A stretch of 64,000 nucleotides of DNA from Desmodus rotundus (Eukaryota > Chordata > Mammalia > Chiroptera > Phyllostomidae): positions 10,197,082-10,261,081 of the forward strand of contig NC_071397.1 in the NCBI RefSeq assembly GCF_022682495.2, written 5' to 3'. Made by a program: the position numbers and the translations under genes. How positions within the stretch are numbered: the stretch's first letter is position 1; every line of letters starts with the position of its first letter. Shown here one piece after another: positions 1 through 10,500 of this stretch. The notes beneath the pieces were generated by a model. It was not told the DNA's origin, ran no database searches, and saw nothing but the letters and a program-made list of their open reading frames with translations.

Positions 1-572
1 CTTGGTTCTTTAAAGGTTTTTTCTTTTTGAGGGCTACATATCCTTTTGAAAGTCTGTCTTGTCTCAGAAAAATACAAATCTACACATAAGACAATTTTGT
101 GTGCAATTTTCAGGGGATTCACAAATCCTCTGAACCCACACACCTCAGAATGAGAACTGTTACTAGACATTACAGTGGTATGTGGCTGAAACTCATTATT
201 GAACAACTCTCTGGCTGAAGATGATGGAACATAACCTTTGTTGGTGGTCCAGCATTAGCTAGATTGGCCATGCTCCTCTTTCTTCTACACTGATCTTTCT
301 TATCCATATACATTTTTATTTTAAATGCCAGTGCTTATAAAGAAGTCATATTTCTGTGTCTTAGGTATCTGTTGCTTTGGTGTGTCCAGTTTAAATATTA
401 AGCTTACAGATGCAGTGATATCACCATATTATTTATAGTGTTCAAATATTGCAATGTCTAGTAAATGGTTTATGAAATTGCATATCATTTTTCTGAGTCT
501 TCATCTGATGTTGTAACAACAAAAAACTGATAACAGAAATTAGCTGATCCACATACATATATAACCTTCACC

Positions 573-711
573 ATCCTCCCTCTTTTTTTTTCTTCTTGGA
601 GAGAGAGAGAAAGGGTTAGGCTGTCTCCTGTATGTCCCCTGACCGGGGATCAAACCCCCAACCCTGGTATATCAGGTGATGCTCTAACCAGCTGAGCCAT
701 CTGGCCAGGAC
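573..711 (-). mobile_element. Ves-type SINE, 'TGGTTAGAGC' subfamily
   Basis: Reverse orientation. The purine-rich tail complement (gagagagagaaagg) is followed by the box-B-like block gggatcaaacccc and ends with the complement of the tRNA-like head (gctgagccatctggccagga). This head differs from the GGCTGGTGTGGCTCAGTGG subfamily. Confidence 0.8.
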
Positions 712-1379
712 ACTGTCCTGCCTCTTAATGAGTTCAAAGCTAGCAGTCCTGCTCAACCATGCTGCATTTGCAACTTTATATTTTCTGTTTCCAAAATAGT
801 TATGTGTGTGTGGAAAGTTTAAGTAGTAGGATTACTTAAAAATAATACTCAAAAATTGCCACAGTAAAAAATTTCCTCTCAGAACTGATTTGTAACTAGT
901 TTGTGTTAGCTAAGGAACTCATTTGTTCTTTCCTCCCTTTTTTTGCTCTTAATCCATTTCTTTCTAAGCACATATTGGATATCTTCTGAATGTATGTGAC
1001 ATGAAACAGTCATGTATTAGTGCAAGAAATTATAGATCAGCTGTGACATGCAGAGTCCTTGCTGGCTTTGGAAGAAGCAAGCTGCCATGTTGTGAAAGGG
1101 CCTCTGGAGAAGGCACCGGGGCTAGGCTCTGATTGCTGCCCTTCGCTGACAGCCAGCAAGGGAACAGGGACCTCCATCCTACAAGCTGCAAGATGATAAA
1201 TTCTGCCAACAACCTGAGGGAGCTGGGAAGGCACTTAGCAGCTTGTAGCAGAGGGGAGGGCATGCCTGTTATCAACACAGGGACTTCTTTTCTGTAGTTA
1301 AGGTCCCTGGAGTTGTGGAGCCTAGCCAGAGTTCTATCAGTTTAACCCTGAAGTTCTGACACAAGTCATCGACGCTCAC

Positions 1380-1840
1380 TTTTACACCTGTTCTCACTCA
1401 ATATTGTACTGGAAGTACAAAAAAGATGGTCCAATCAGAACAGAAAAGGAAATAGGAGATATTCAGATGTGAAGGAAAAAGTAAACTTTCTTTGCAGTTG
1501 ACATGATCATATTTGTAAAAAATCCTAAAAACTCTACCTCCCTCCTGCACTACCGCCCCCCCCAAAAAAAAACCCCAAACAAAACAAAACTAGAATAAGT
1601 AAGATCAGAAAGATTACGGGGCAGAAAGTCAATATAAAAATCCATTTTATTTCTATATACTAACATTTAAAAATGGGAAAAAGCATTATCATTTGCAATA
1701 GCATTAAAATCAGAAATTAGAGATAATTTTAACAACATGTGAAAAACTAGTTCAGTGAAAACGACAAAACATTACTGAGAAATAAAAGACAATCACAGAA
1801 ATGGAAGACATCAGTGGAGAGACATAGATCAAAAGACTAA
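1380..1840 (+). mobile_element. L1 LINE fragment, 3' part of ORF2
   Basis: Degraded text resembles the L1 reverse transcriptase 3' region: TTGCAGTTGACATGATCATA, then AAAATCCTAAAAACTC and TCAATATAAAAATCC. It is interrupted by stops and an A/C-rich stretch and has no intact frame. Confidence 0.65.
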
Positions 1841-1878
1841 ATGTTAGAGTTCATCTCCCCAAATATGCCTACATGTTT

Positions 1879-2062
1879 TAAAAAAATTTTATGTTTACTG
1901 ATTTTATTTAGCAGAAGAGGGAGAGAGAAATATCAATTTTGTTGTTCTACTTAGTTATGCAGTCTCTGGTTGCTCCTTGTATGTGCTCTGACTGGGGATT
2001 GAACCAGCAACCCTTTGGTTCTCTGGCCAGCGTTCAATCCACTGAGCCACACCAGCCAGGCC
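1879..2062 (-). mobile_element. Ves-type SINE
   Basis: Reverse copy: gattttatttag, purine-rich gagggagagagaa, gggattgaaccagcaaccc (box B complement) and gagccacaccagccagg (head complement). Confidence 0.85.
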
Positions 2063-3082
2063 TAATGGACTTTCTCGGGACACTGCAAAGTTAGCTAGAA
2101 TATCTGGGGAGGACCTCATGATAGTTAAGACTTGAGATAAACCCTAAAGCACAGATAAGATTTATTTAAGCAAAGGGGAGCAGAACAGGGTTAAGAGTAA
2201 GAGAAGGGAGGTGGAATAAGTGATACCTTGAGATAGAGACATGGCATGTTCAGGAAATTAAAAGGATATAACGAATTTGGGGTTAGTGGAAGATAAATTG
2301 AAAAGGGTAGGTGGTCTTCAGTGCCAACTTATAGAGTCAGTACTTTATTTTCCAAGTGTGAGACAGCCAATGGCAATTTTGAACAAGCAGTTAAGATTTA
2401 TAACACTGGTATTTGAGAATATTTAATTTGTGGGCATGGTGTAGAATGCATTCAGGGTGATCTAAGCAAGAATGAAAAAAATGTGAATAAAATATGGTGG
2501 GTTGAGATGGATGTGTGAAATATTTTGAAGTGGGCTTTGTTAACTAAATAACTAAATAAGGAGGAGTAAAAGAAAAAAAAGAAGACAATATTTGGATTTT
2601 AAACTTTTAATAGAAATAGGGAGTTGTTTCAGGAAAGAACCTTTGAGGAGAAAGAGACAAAAAACATTGATTTTAGTTATGTTTAGTTTGAAAGAAAAAT
2701 AAAAAAAAAAGACTGTTTTTATAGGGAGGTAGAGATAAGGGACTCATGTTTGAAACTGAGATTAAGATTTGCGTATACTCAGCATAAGTAAATTGAAACA
2801 TAAGCCAGTACCGGTTCACCAAGAGAAAGAGCACATATACCAAGAACAGCAGAAGGGTGTTCAGTATCCACAATTAGGGTGTCAGAAGAGGAAGACAAGC
2901 CAGCAAAGGAGAGAAGCAGCAGTCATCAACAGTTGGAAAATATTTCCTTCTAGGTGCTCATCTTTCTCCTCTTCTCTATGTGTGGACCTTCATTCTACCT
3001 CTCCAAGATACTTTGAGTATATATTTTTTCCCTTGTTCATACCTTGTTACTGCCTCTTTAAATCAGCATGTCTATATTCCCT

Positions 3083-3138
<56 letters not shown>
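3083..3138. repeat. Compound (GT)n(AT)n microsatellite
   Basis: About 38 nt of alternating GT pass directly into about 18 nt of alternating AT. It lies in POLH intron 4 and was probably born from one dinucleotide tract by point mutation and slippage. Confidence 0.95.
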
Positions 3139-3282
3139 CTTCATTATATAATTATGTATATAATATGTATATGCTTTTTCAAAATTGTGACTAGTTCTAA
3201 ATTAGATAGTAAGCAATTTTCAAGGCCCTGAGTCCAAAGCTGTACCTAATTTTATTATTTTTTATGGGTGAATGAATATTTA

Positions 3283-3535
3283 TTTTAAAAATATTTTATT
3301 GTTGTTCAAGTACAGTTGTCTGCATTTACCCCCACCACTCCCCCCTACTCCAGCCATCCCCACCTCCCTCCCCTGCTTTCACCCCACCTTGGTTTTGTCC
3401 ATGTGTCCTTTATAGCTGTTCCTGAAAACCCTTCCCCCTTTACTCCCCCATTATTCCCTCTCACCTCCCCTCTGGTTACTGATGATCAGATGGATCTTAA
3501 TTTCAATGTCTCTGGTTATATTTTGCAAAACTATA
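3283..3535 (+). mobile_element. L1 3'-end fragment
   Basis: The block tattttattgttgttcaag followed by CAGTTGTCTGCATTT and a C-rich stretch looks like the 3' untranslated end of bat L1 elements. Family assignment is from memory of similar sequence. Confidence 0.6.
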
Positions 3536-3981
3536 TCTAATTGAAAGAGCTTATTGGGAGAATAAATCTTCTAGTGCTTCCGATGGGATTTTAAGCTACT
3601 CATTTGGAACCTGCCTCTAAAAATATATACAACATACTGACTTAAGTTTACATTGAAGTGTGAGTTAATTCTGAATGTATTCTAATTTGGGGGGATGTGC
3701 AAGGAGAAATTGGAGGAAGAAAGTTCAAGAAAACTGGAGAAAGAAAACATATACTTTGAAATCATTGCTTATGGAAGATAATATATGGCATATTTCAGCC
3801 TATGCTGAACTTAAGGCTGATGGAACCAGTATGAAGGAGAAAGTGATCTCTCTTGTAAGCACCAAGTAGTCTTCTAAAGTGACTGCCATTTCTGTGAAAA
3901 CCTGTGTATCTAAAGTACCTGAAATCTAAGCATTTCTGCATTAGATAACACAAAAAAGTCTGATTTAGAAAATGTCTAAGG

Positions 3982-4328
3982 GAGCCCTGGCTGGCGTGCT
4001 TCAGTGGGTTGAGTGCTGGCCTGTGAACCCAAAGGTTGCCAGTTCAATTCCCAGTCAGGGCACAGCTCTTCAGCAGCATGCCTATTAACAAAATATAAGT
4101 ATTTGGGAAGCCCCTTACATTTCCCTCAGACACATACGAAGGCACTCTCTGGTTGTACTTTCTTTTGTTCTTTATGAAGTCTCGAGCCCCCTACTAGAGA
4201 GAGAGGGAGAGAAACATGGATGTGAGAGGCAGCTGATTGATGTTTCTTTCACACATCGATGTTTCTCTCTCCCTCTCTCTCCCCCTTTCCCTCTCTCTAA
4301 AAGTAAATAAGTAAAGTCTTTTTAAAAA
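3982..4328 (+). mobile_element. Ves-type SINE split by a POLH-derived insert
   Basis: The head and box B (CCCTGGCTGGCGTGCTTCAG ... TCAATTCCCAGTCAGGGCAC) occupy 3985-4062. The SINE resumes after 4179 with a CTCGAGCCCCCTACTAG block and a pyrimidine tail ending in an A-rich stretch at about 4328. The two parts are separated by a 117-bp copy of the POLH exon 6/intron 6 boundary. Near 4190-4217 a short purine-rich stretch (gagagagggagagaaacatg) looks like SINE tail sequence in the opposite orientation. A likely target-site duplication, TGTCTAA, occurs at 3973-3979 and about 4330-4336. Confidence 0.85.
4063..4179 (+). repeat. Duplicated POLH exon 6/intron 6 boundary inside a SINE
   Basis: This segment matches 6437-6552 almost base for base over about 116 positions, with a handful of substitutions and one inserted C. 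It contains the last 32 nt of exon 6 and about 84 nt of intron 6. The donor gtaagt of the original reads ataagt here, so the splice site is lost, and there is no acceptor in front. It is a same-strand duplication about 2.4 kb upstream of its source. Confidence 0.93.
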
Positions 4329-4359
4329 GTGTCTAAATGTGACCTCTCAACTTTTTCAG

Positions 4360-4529
4360 AGGAAATGCGAAAACAAGGCTTATTGCAATGGCTTGGCTGT
4401 CTTGAGACTGGGAACACCACCTCTCCGGATCTACAGCTCACCGTGGGAGCCGTGATTGTGGAGGAAATGAGAGCGGCCATCGAGAGGCAGACTGGTTTTC
4501 AGTGTTCAGCCGGAATTTCACACAATAAG
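4360..4529 (+). CDS. POLH: POLH coding exon 5
   Basis: The acceptor is cttttt-cag at 4351-4359 and the donor is AAG|GTGACG. The 170 nt contribute the last two bases of a Glu codon followed by 56 codons, ending SAGISHNK. The donor is weak at +3 to +6, and a SINE ends about 31 nt upstream of the exon. Skipping this exon would shift the frame. Confidence 0.95.
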
Positions 4530-7500
4530 GTGACGGCAAGTGGTAGTTTCCAAAGAGAAACATAGATACCTGTAGTTAAATACAGCACGGATACATATAA
4601 GTGGGGCATTTAAATCATTTCCCACATACTTTGCAATGGGTTTCTGTTTAAAATTCCTGTTGAGGACTAAGTAGAAGCCTAAGTAATTCTTGCACATGGG
4701 AGTCGACATTGAACATATACTTTCCTAAGAAGCAGGCTGGAAAATTGGCAGAAAATGCTTATTTCTATAGTTGCACCCAAAGTATTTCCTTAATGACTGA
4801 ACTGTCTAGGAAGGAGGAGGCTGGTCTTTGAATTTTATACATGAATCTATTTGTTTTCTTTTCATTTGCTGAATATTCTAGTATTATCTCATTTCTTTTT
4901 AAAAAGATTTTATTTATTTTTTTTAGGGAGGGGAAAAGAGGGAGAAAGAGGGAGAAAAACATCAATGTGTAGTTGCCTCTCACACGCCCCCTACTGGGGA
5001 CCTGGCCTGCAACCCAGGCATGTGCCCTGACTGGGAATCAAACCAGTGACCCTTTGGCTCGCAGGTTGGCATTCAGTCCACTGAACCACACCAGCCAAGG
5101 CTAGTACTACCTCATTTATTAGGTGGAGTGGCCTAGGTGTTTTATGATTTGACTATTCCCCCTTTCCTAATGAAAGCAGGAAGAGAAATGCAATAGTAAA
5201 ATGTTATTGACTTGACACTTTTGATTTATGAAATACAGACAATTCTCATTCCAGGGGCAGAATAACTGGTTTTCTGATTAAAGTGCAGTGAGGGTTCGGC
5301 TGGTGTGGCTCAGTGGATTGAGTGCCAACCTGCGAGCCAAAGGATCACTGGTTCGATTCTCAGTCAGGGCACATGAGAGGCAACCACATATTGAGGTTTC
5401 TCTCCCTCTCTTTCTCCCTCCTTTCACCTCTCTAAAAATAAATAAATAGAATCTTAAAAATAAAAGTGTAGTGAGGGTCCAGAATCTTCACCCCCCTGAC
5501 TAGTCTCAATAATTGGGCAGTGGCTGATTACTGGTTACTACTTTTTCCCTCCCACCAATAAGAGCATAAGAGCAAGAGCAAAGTAGTTCAGCAAACTACT
5601 CAGCAGAGTTTGGGTGTTTGTTGGGTTTTTTTTTCCTGGTTGGGTAGAGGGAAGGAAAACCAAAGTCCTAATGTAATAACTTAAACCAGACTAAATGTTG
5701 CCCAGAAGTTCCAGAGAATTTGTCCAATGAATTTAAGAATGATTTTATATTTTCCCCACCAATTTTAATTTGCAAAGTGATAGCACTGAAATATCTTATT
5801 CTTTGAAAAGAATTCTCAAGGATTTAAACTTTTTTTCATTTTGAAGTCTTGTTTATAGTATGTTTGCTACTGGAGGGTGCTTCTGAGCCCAATCTCTATC
5901 AGAGACACCAAATTATGATAATGTGTATTAAATCCAGGACTCAAAAAGGACTAACCATTAATCAAGAAATATAAATAAATGGGTAAAACAAGTTTGTTTC
6001 AGCATTTTCATATGGGTATGTTAAGAAACGCATCATAAGTTGCTTCTGCAGCTTCTCTGCCTTTTACCCTCTTGAAGTGGGAGAACCGTAGGATTGCATG
6101 CAGGCGGAAGAAAGACTAAAGGAAGAGCAGGAAAGGATGTAGGAAGAACAATGCAGATGATGTTGGTGGGTCACGTTTTCCAGTGAGGATGTTGTAGGAA
6201 ACCAAGGTTTAGAGGTGTCTTGAGTTTCTGGTCTCGTTTTCGTTTCTAATGCAGACACCACAGGTTGTAGCCCTTACGCTGTGTGTGTGTGTGTATGTTA
6301 ACATTCATCGGTTCTCCACGTGGGTGTTGACAGCAATGAGGTTTTTACACTTTCCATACTGCAGGTCCTGGCAAAACTGGCTTGTGGACTAAACAAGCCC
6401 AACCGCCAGACGCTGGTCTCACACGGGTCAGTCCCTCAGCTCTTCAGCAACATGCCTATTAACAAAATGTAAGTATTTGGGAAGCCCTTAAATTTCCCTC
6501 AGACACACATGAAGGCACTCTCTGGTTGTACTTTCTTTTGTTCCTTATGAAGGATTGCAGCCAGGGAAAATTGGTACCAGAAAGGTGGGAGGGAGAGAAC
6601 ACAGGAAATTTTGAAAAACACAGAATTTTTTCTTTTCTTTTTTCTTTTTGCCATTTACATTTTTATTGTGGAAAACATGTAACATACAATTCACCACGTT
6701 AACCAATTTTAGCCACACTGTGTAGTCACATTAAGCACATTGACATGGCTGTGCAGGCATCCCCCCCGCCTGTCTGCAGAACTCTCTTCATCTCCCCAAA
6801 TGGAAACACCACGTCCATTCAACACCAACTCCTCGCTCCCCGCTCCCCCAGCCTCTAGCGACCAGCACTCCGCTTTCTGTTTTTATGAATTTGACGTCAC
6901 GAGGCACCTCATATAGGTGGAATCATACAGTATTTTCCTTCTGTTTTTTTTTAAAGTATATTTTGTAGAATTTTTCTTAATGAAACTTCAATTCTAAATC
7001 CTCTGTGGAAGATACTTAATACTGAATTTTTTTAAATGAACTGATTTTTAGATGTATGTTTAACTTCCCTCTAGACTTTTTATTCAACTCTGTTACTAAA
7101 TAACATACATAGGAGTTTTACCTCTTCTAATATCATATAAAGATGCTCAGGACTACTGATTGCTCCCAAACAAGGCATGAAAGAAGCCAAAAAAAATGAA
7201 TAAACTAGTCAATGCCTGGTGTGCCGGCCAGTCGTTGGTGTTGTGTGGCCTTGTCAAGGGCTCCCAGGACCACTGACAGGACAAGACACAGCAGTTCAAA
7301 GCAACAGGGAAGGCGGCCTCACAGGACTGTGTGTAATCGCTAACTGACCTGTACAGGCAGTTTCCAAAGTTCATAGAAGAGAAGAGGAATCTGAGGAGGA
7401 TTTATGAAAGATGCATGGGATTTGTTTTGAGATTTGGCAAATTTGGAGAGTCAAGAGATAGAAGAGCAACAGCAATTTGGACAATGTTTTGAACACAAAG

Positions 7501-10500
7501 AAAGAGTATGAGGTATTTTCAGTGACCTGGGACATACACAGTTTAGCTGGACCAAACTGAGGAAGAGAAGTGATGGAAATAGTACTGAAAAGATTGGCTG
7601 AAGTCAGATTGTAGGAGGCCTCAAAGGCCAGGCTGAAGACGTTTTATTCTAAAATGTAAAAGGTTTTAGCTGTAGAAAGGATGTCTCGGAGGGTTGGAAT
7701 TTTAATCCCTAAATGGAACAGTGGATTCTGTACAATTGAAAGTTTTATATACAGTTGGCTTAATGGTAATTAATGACTTCAACTTTTTGTTTTTGCTATT
7801 GTTAATCTCCTTCCCAGGTCCTAACCCTCAGAATATCTGAATTCCCAGAATCATTAGCTCTTACAGCACAATATTAATAGTCTACAGGACCAACATGTGC
7901 CCTCATTTTCCTTGAACCTTCTGGAGATCTACTTACACAAGCAAAATATCTTACACCTGCTGCAAACTAGATATTTGGGATATGAACTATAAATTCCTTG
8001 TCTTTTTTGTTAGCCGTAGTCTCGGAGGAAAGCTGGGAGCCTCTGTCATTGAAATCCTGGGGGTAGAGTACATGGGTGAACTGACCCAGTTCACTGAATC
8101 CCAGCTCCAGAGTCATTTTGGGGAGAAGAATGGGTAAGTGATTCCTAATACTTTTCAATCATAACCGTTATGGAAATACTAAATTCAAATATAGACTAAA
8201 ACATTTAATAAAATCTAGGCCTATTTTTAGGTTAGCATTTATTCCTCAAGATAATTTTATTGCTCCTTTTGCTTTAAAATATTAGGTAACTACCCTGGCT
8301 GGTGTGGCTCAGGGATTGAGTGCCGGCCTGCAAACTGAAAGGTCTCTGGTTCAATTCCCGTTCAGAGCACATGCCTGGGTTGCAGGTCAGGCCCCCAGTT
8401 GGGAGCGTGAGAGAGGCAACCAATAGAAATGTTTCTCTTGCACATCCATGTTTCTCCCCCTCTCTTTCTCCTTCCCTTCCCCTCTCTCTGAACATAAATA
8501 AAATTAAAAACCCCCAAAATATTAGATAACAATGGCCTGTCAATCTAGAGTAATTTTTTCATGTATATTAATAGGTTGATTGGAACTGTCACTTCTTTTT
8601 CAATAGGTTTTAGAGAGAGAGAGAGGGAAACATGGATTTGTTGTTCCCCTTATTTATGCACTCACTGGTTGATTCTTGTACGTGCCCTCACAACCCACAA
8701 CCTTGTCTTACTGGGATGATGCTCTAACCAACTGAGCTACTGGCCAGGGCCAAGGAACTGTTACTTTGAAGCTTGGATATATGAGGTCTGTCCAGAAAAA
8801 GACCAGCCATTGTTAATATAACAAGAACGGTTTGTGTGACATGGATGTAACCTGGCAGCCAAGGGGAGTGGACTGGAATGCACATGTGTGAACAAGAACG
8901 ACTTCACTGTACTGTTCCATGGGGGCGGTAGATGCCGTTGAGTGGGCATGTGTCGTGTGTGGCCGTTGCATTCAAAATGACTGAGTGAGTAAGAGCAACG
9001 AATCTGCAACATATTTTGTGTTTAGCTTGAACATTCCTCCTCGGGAACTATTCAGATGGTTCAGAAGGCCGCAACTCTGGGCAATTGGTGATGCGCAGCT
9101 TTATCACAGCAATGCTCCTGCTCATGCATCAGGTCTTGTGCAGAGTTTTTTGGAGAAACATCAGATCACCCAGGTGACTCAGCCCCATAAAGCCCAGATT
9201 TGGCGCCCTGCAATATCTGGCTTTTCCCAAAACTCACCTTTGAAAGGGAAGAGATTTCAGATCATCGATGAGATTCAGGAAAATATGAAGGGGCAGCTGA
9301 TGGCGATTGGGAGAACTGTGTGAGGTCCCAAGGGGCCTCCTTTGAAGGGAACTGAGGTGTCATTGTCCTATGTACAATGTTTCTTGTAGTTTGTATCTTC
9401 TTCAATAAGTGTCTCTATTTTTCATGTTACATGGTTGGATACCTTCTGGACAGACCTCATATATAAGTACATCATCTATGTATGCTGATATTTCCTTAAA
9501 ATCCTGTATTTAGGCTTACTAAGCACCAAAAAACTTGGTGATATTAATCAGTAGCTTGCTTGGCACGTTTCAGAAATACAAATGACTTGGCTTTGGAAAG
9601 CATAACCAGCTTTCCCCTCCTTGGCATCACTATATTGCATTGGGAAGGACAGGCATTCTGTCAGAAGTGAGGTGTATTTAATTTTGGACAAACTTTTTCA
9701 TGAAGGGGACAAAAGGGTAATATCATATACGTATTTTGTTTAAACAAGAATAATCATTAGCTTTCACCTTAACGAGTTTTGCTGGTTTTATTAGATCTTG
9801 GCTATATGCCATGTGCCGTGGAATTGAACACGATCCAGTTAAACCCAGGCAAGTTCCCAAAACCATTGGCTGCAGCAAGAACTTCCCAGGAAAAACGGCC
9901 CTAGCTACTCGGGAACAGGTAGGCAGGAACTCTTGACAGAACATTGCCTCTTCTAAGGGGGTTTAGTGGGTAGGTTTTGGTAGCTGCAGAAGGTTTAATT
10001 AGATGGAATTAATGTTAGATTGAATCTTTATGCTGTAAAGTATGAAGAGGATAGAAGTTCTTTTTTGTGTATTGAAAATTGACTAGTTTTAATCGGATTT
10101 ATTATTTTTCCTTTTTTCTACCTAAAAAGAAATAAAATGGAAATGCTAGAAATTTGAAATGGATTGTTCATTTTTTGGTAATTGAAAACTTGGAAGGCCT
10201 AGGATATTGTGTCTCAAGTTTGTGTCTTTTTTTTTCTTCCTCAGAGCTGGAACATGCCAGAAATTCACCTGATGGCATGCCAGCAGGAAAACAAAATGAA
10301 AATTTTGCGCTAGGGCAGGTTAGAGTACTGAAAATTTCTATGATCTGTTGATCCTTTGGTTTTGGGGAAAACTTTATTTCACACTTCTATTTGGAAGAGA
10401 GCTTAACAAATCCACCGTCTAGTTCTAAAATAAACCTATGGTTTTCAAGTGAAAGGTTAAAGTCTCAATACTTTTTTTTTTAGGTACAATGGTGGCTTTT

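Larger units (their letters stand above)
1..4359 (+). other. POLH: POLH intron 4 (3' part)
   Basis: This is non-coding sequence upstream of exon 5. It holds two minus-strand SINEs (573-711, 1879-2062), an L1 ORF2-like piece (about 1380-1840), a GT/AT microsatellite (3083-3138), an L1 3'-end fragment (3283-3535) and the split SINE at 3982-4328. In the remaining parts (1-572, 712-1379, 2063-3080, 3536-3981) no gene or clear repeat was recognised. Confidence 0.8.

Noticed and set aside
8290..8400. tRNA-like A and B boxes in the SINEs as real tRNA genes
   Set aside because: They lack an acceptor stem and anticodon arm that fold properly and are followed by SINE body and A-rich tails.
8985..9323. 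Apparent 112-codon gene in POLH intron 7
   Set aside because: It is a damaged mariner transposase remnant flanked by terminal inverted repeats, not a host gene.
10230..10350. Possible extra POLH exon in intron 8 (a frame containing GKQNENFALGQ)
   Set aside because: Exons 8 and 9 join directly in phase, and the encoded text has no counterpart in the polymerase eta protein I recall.
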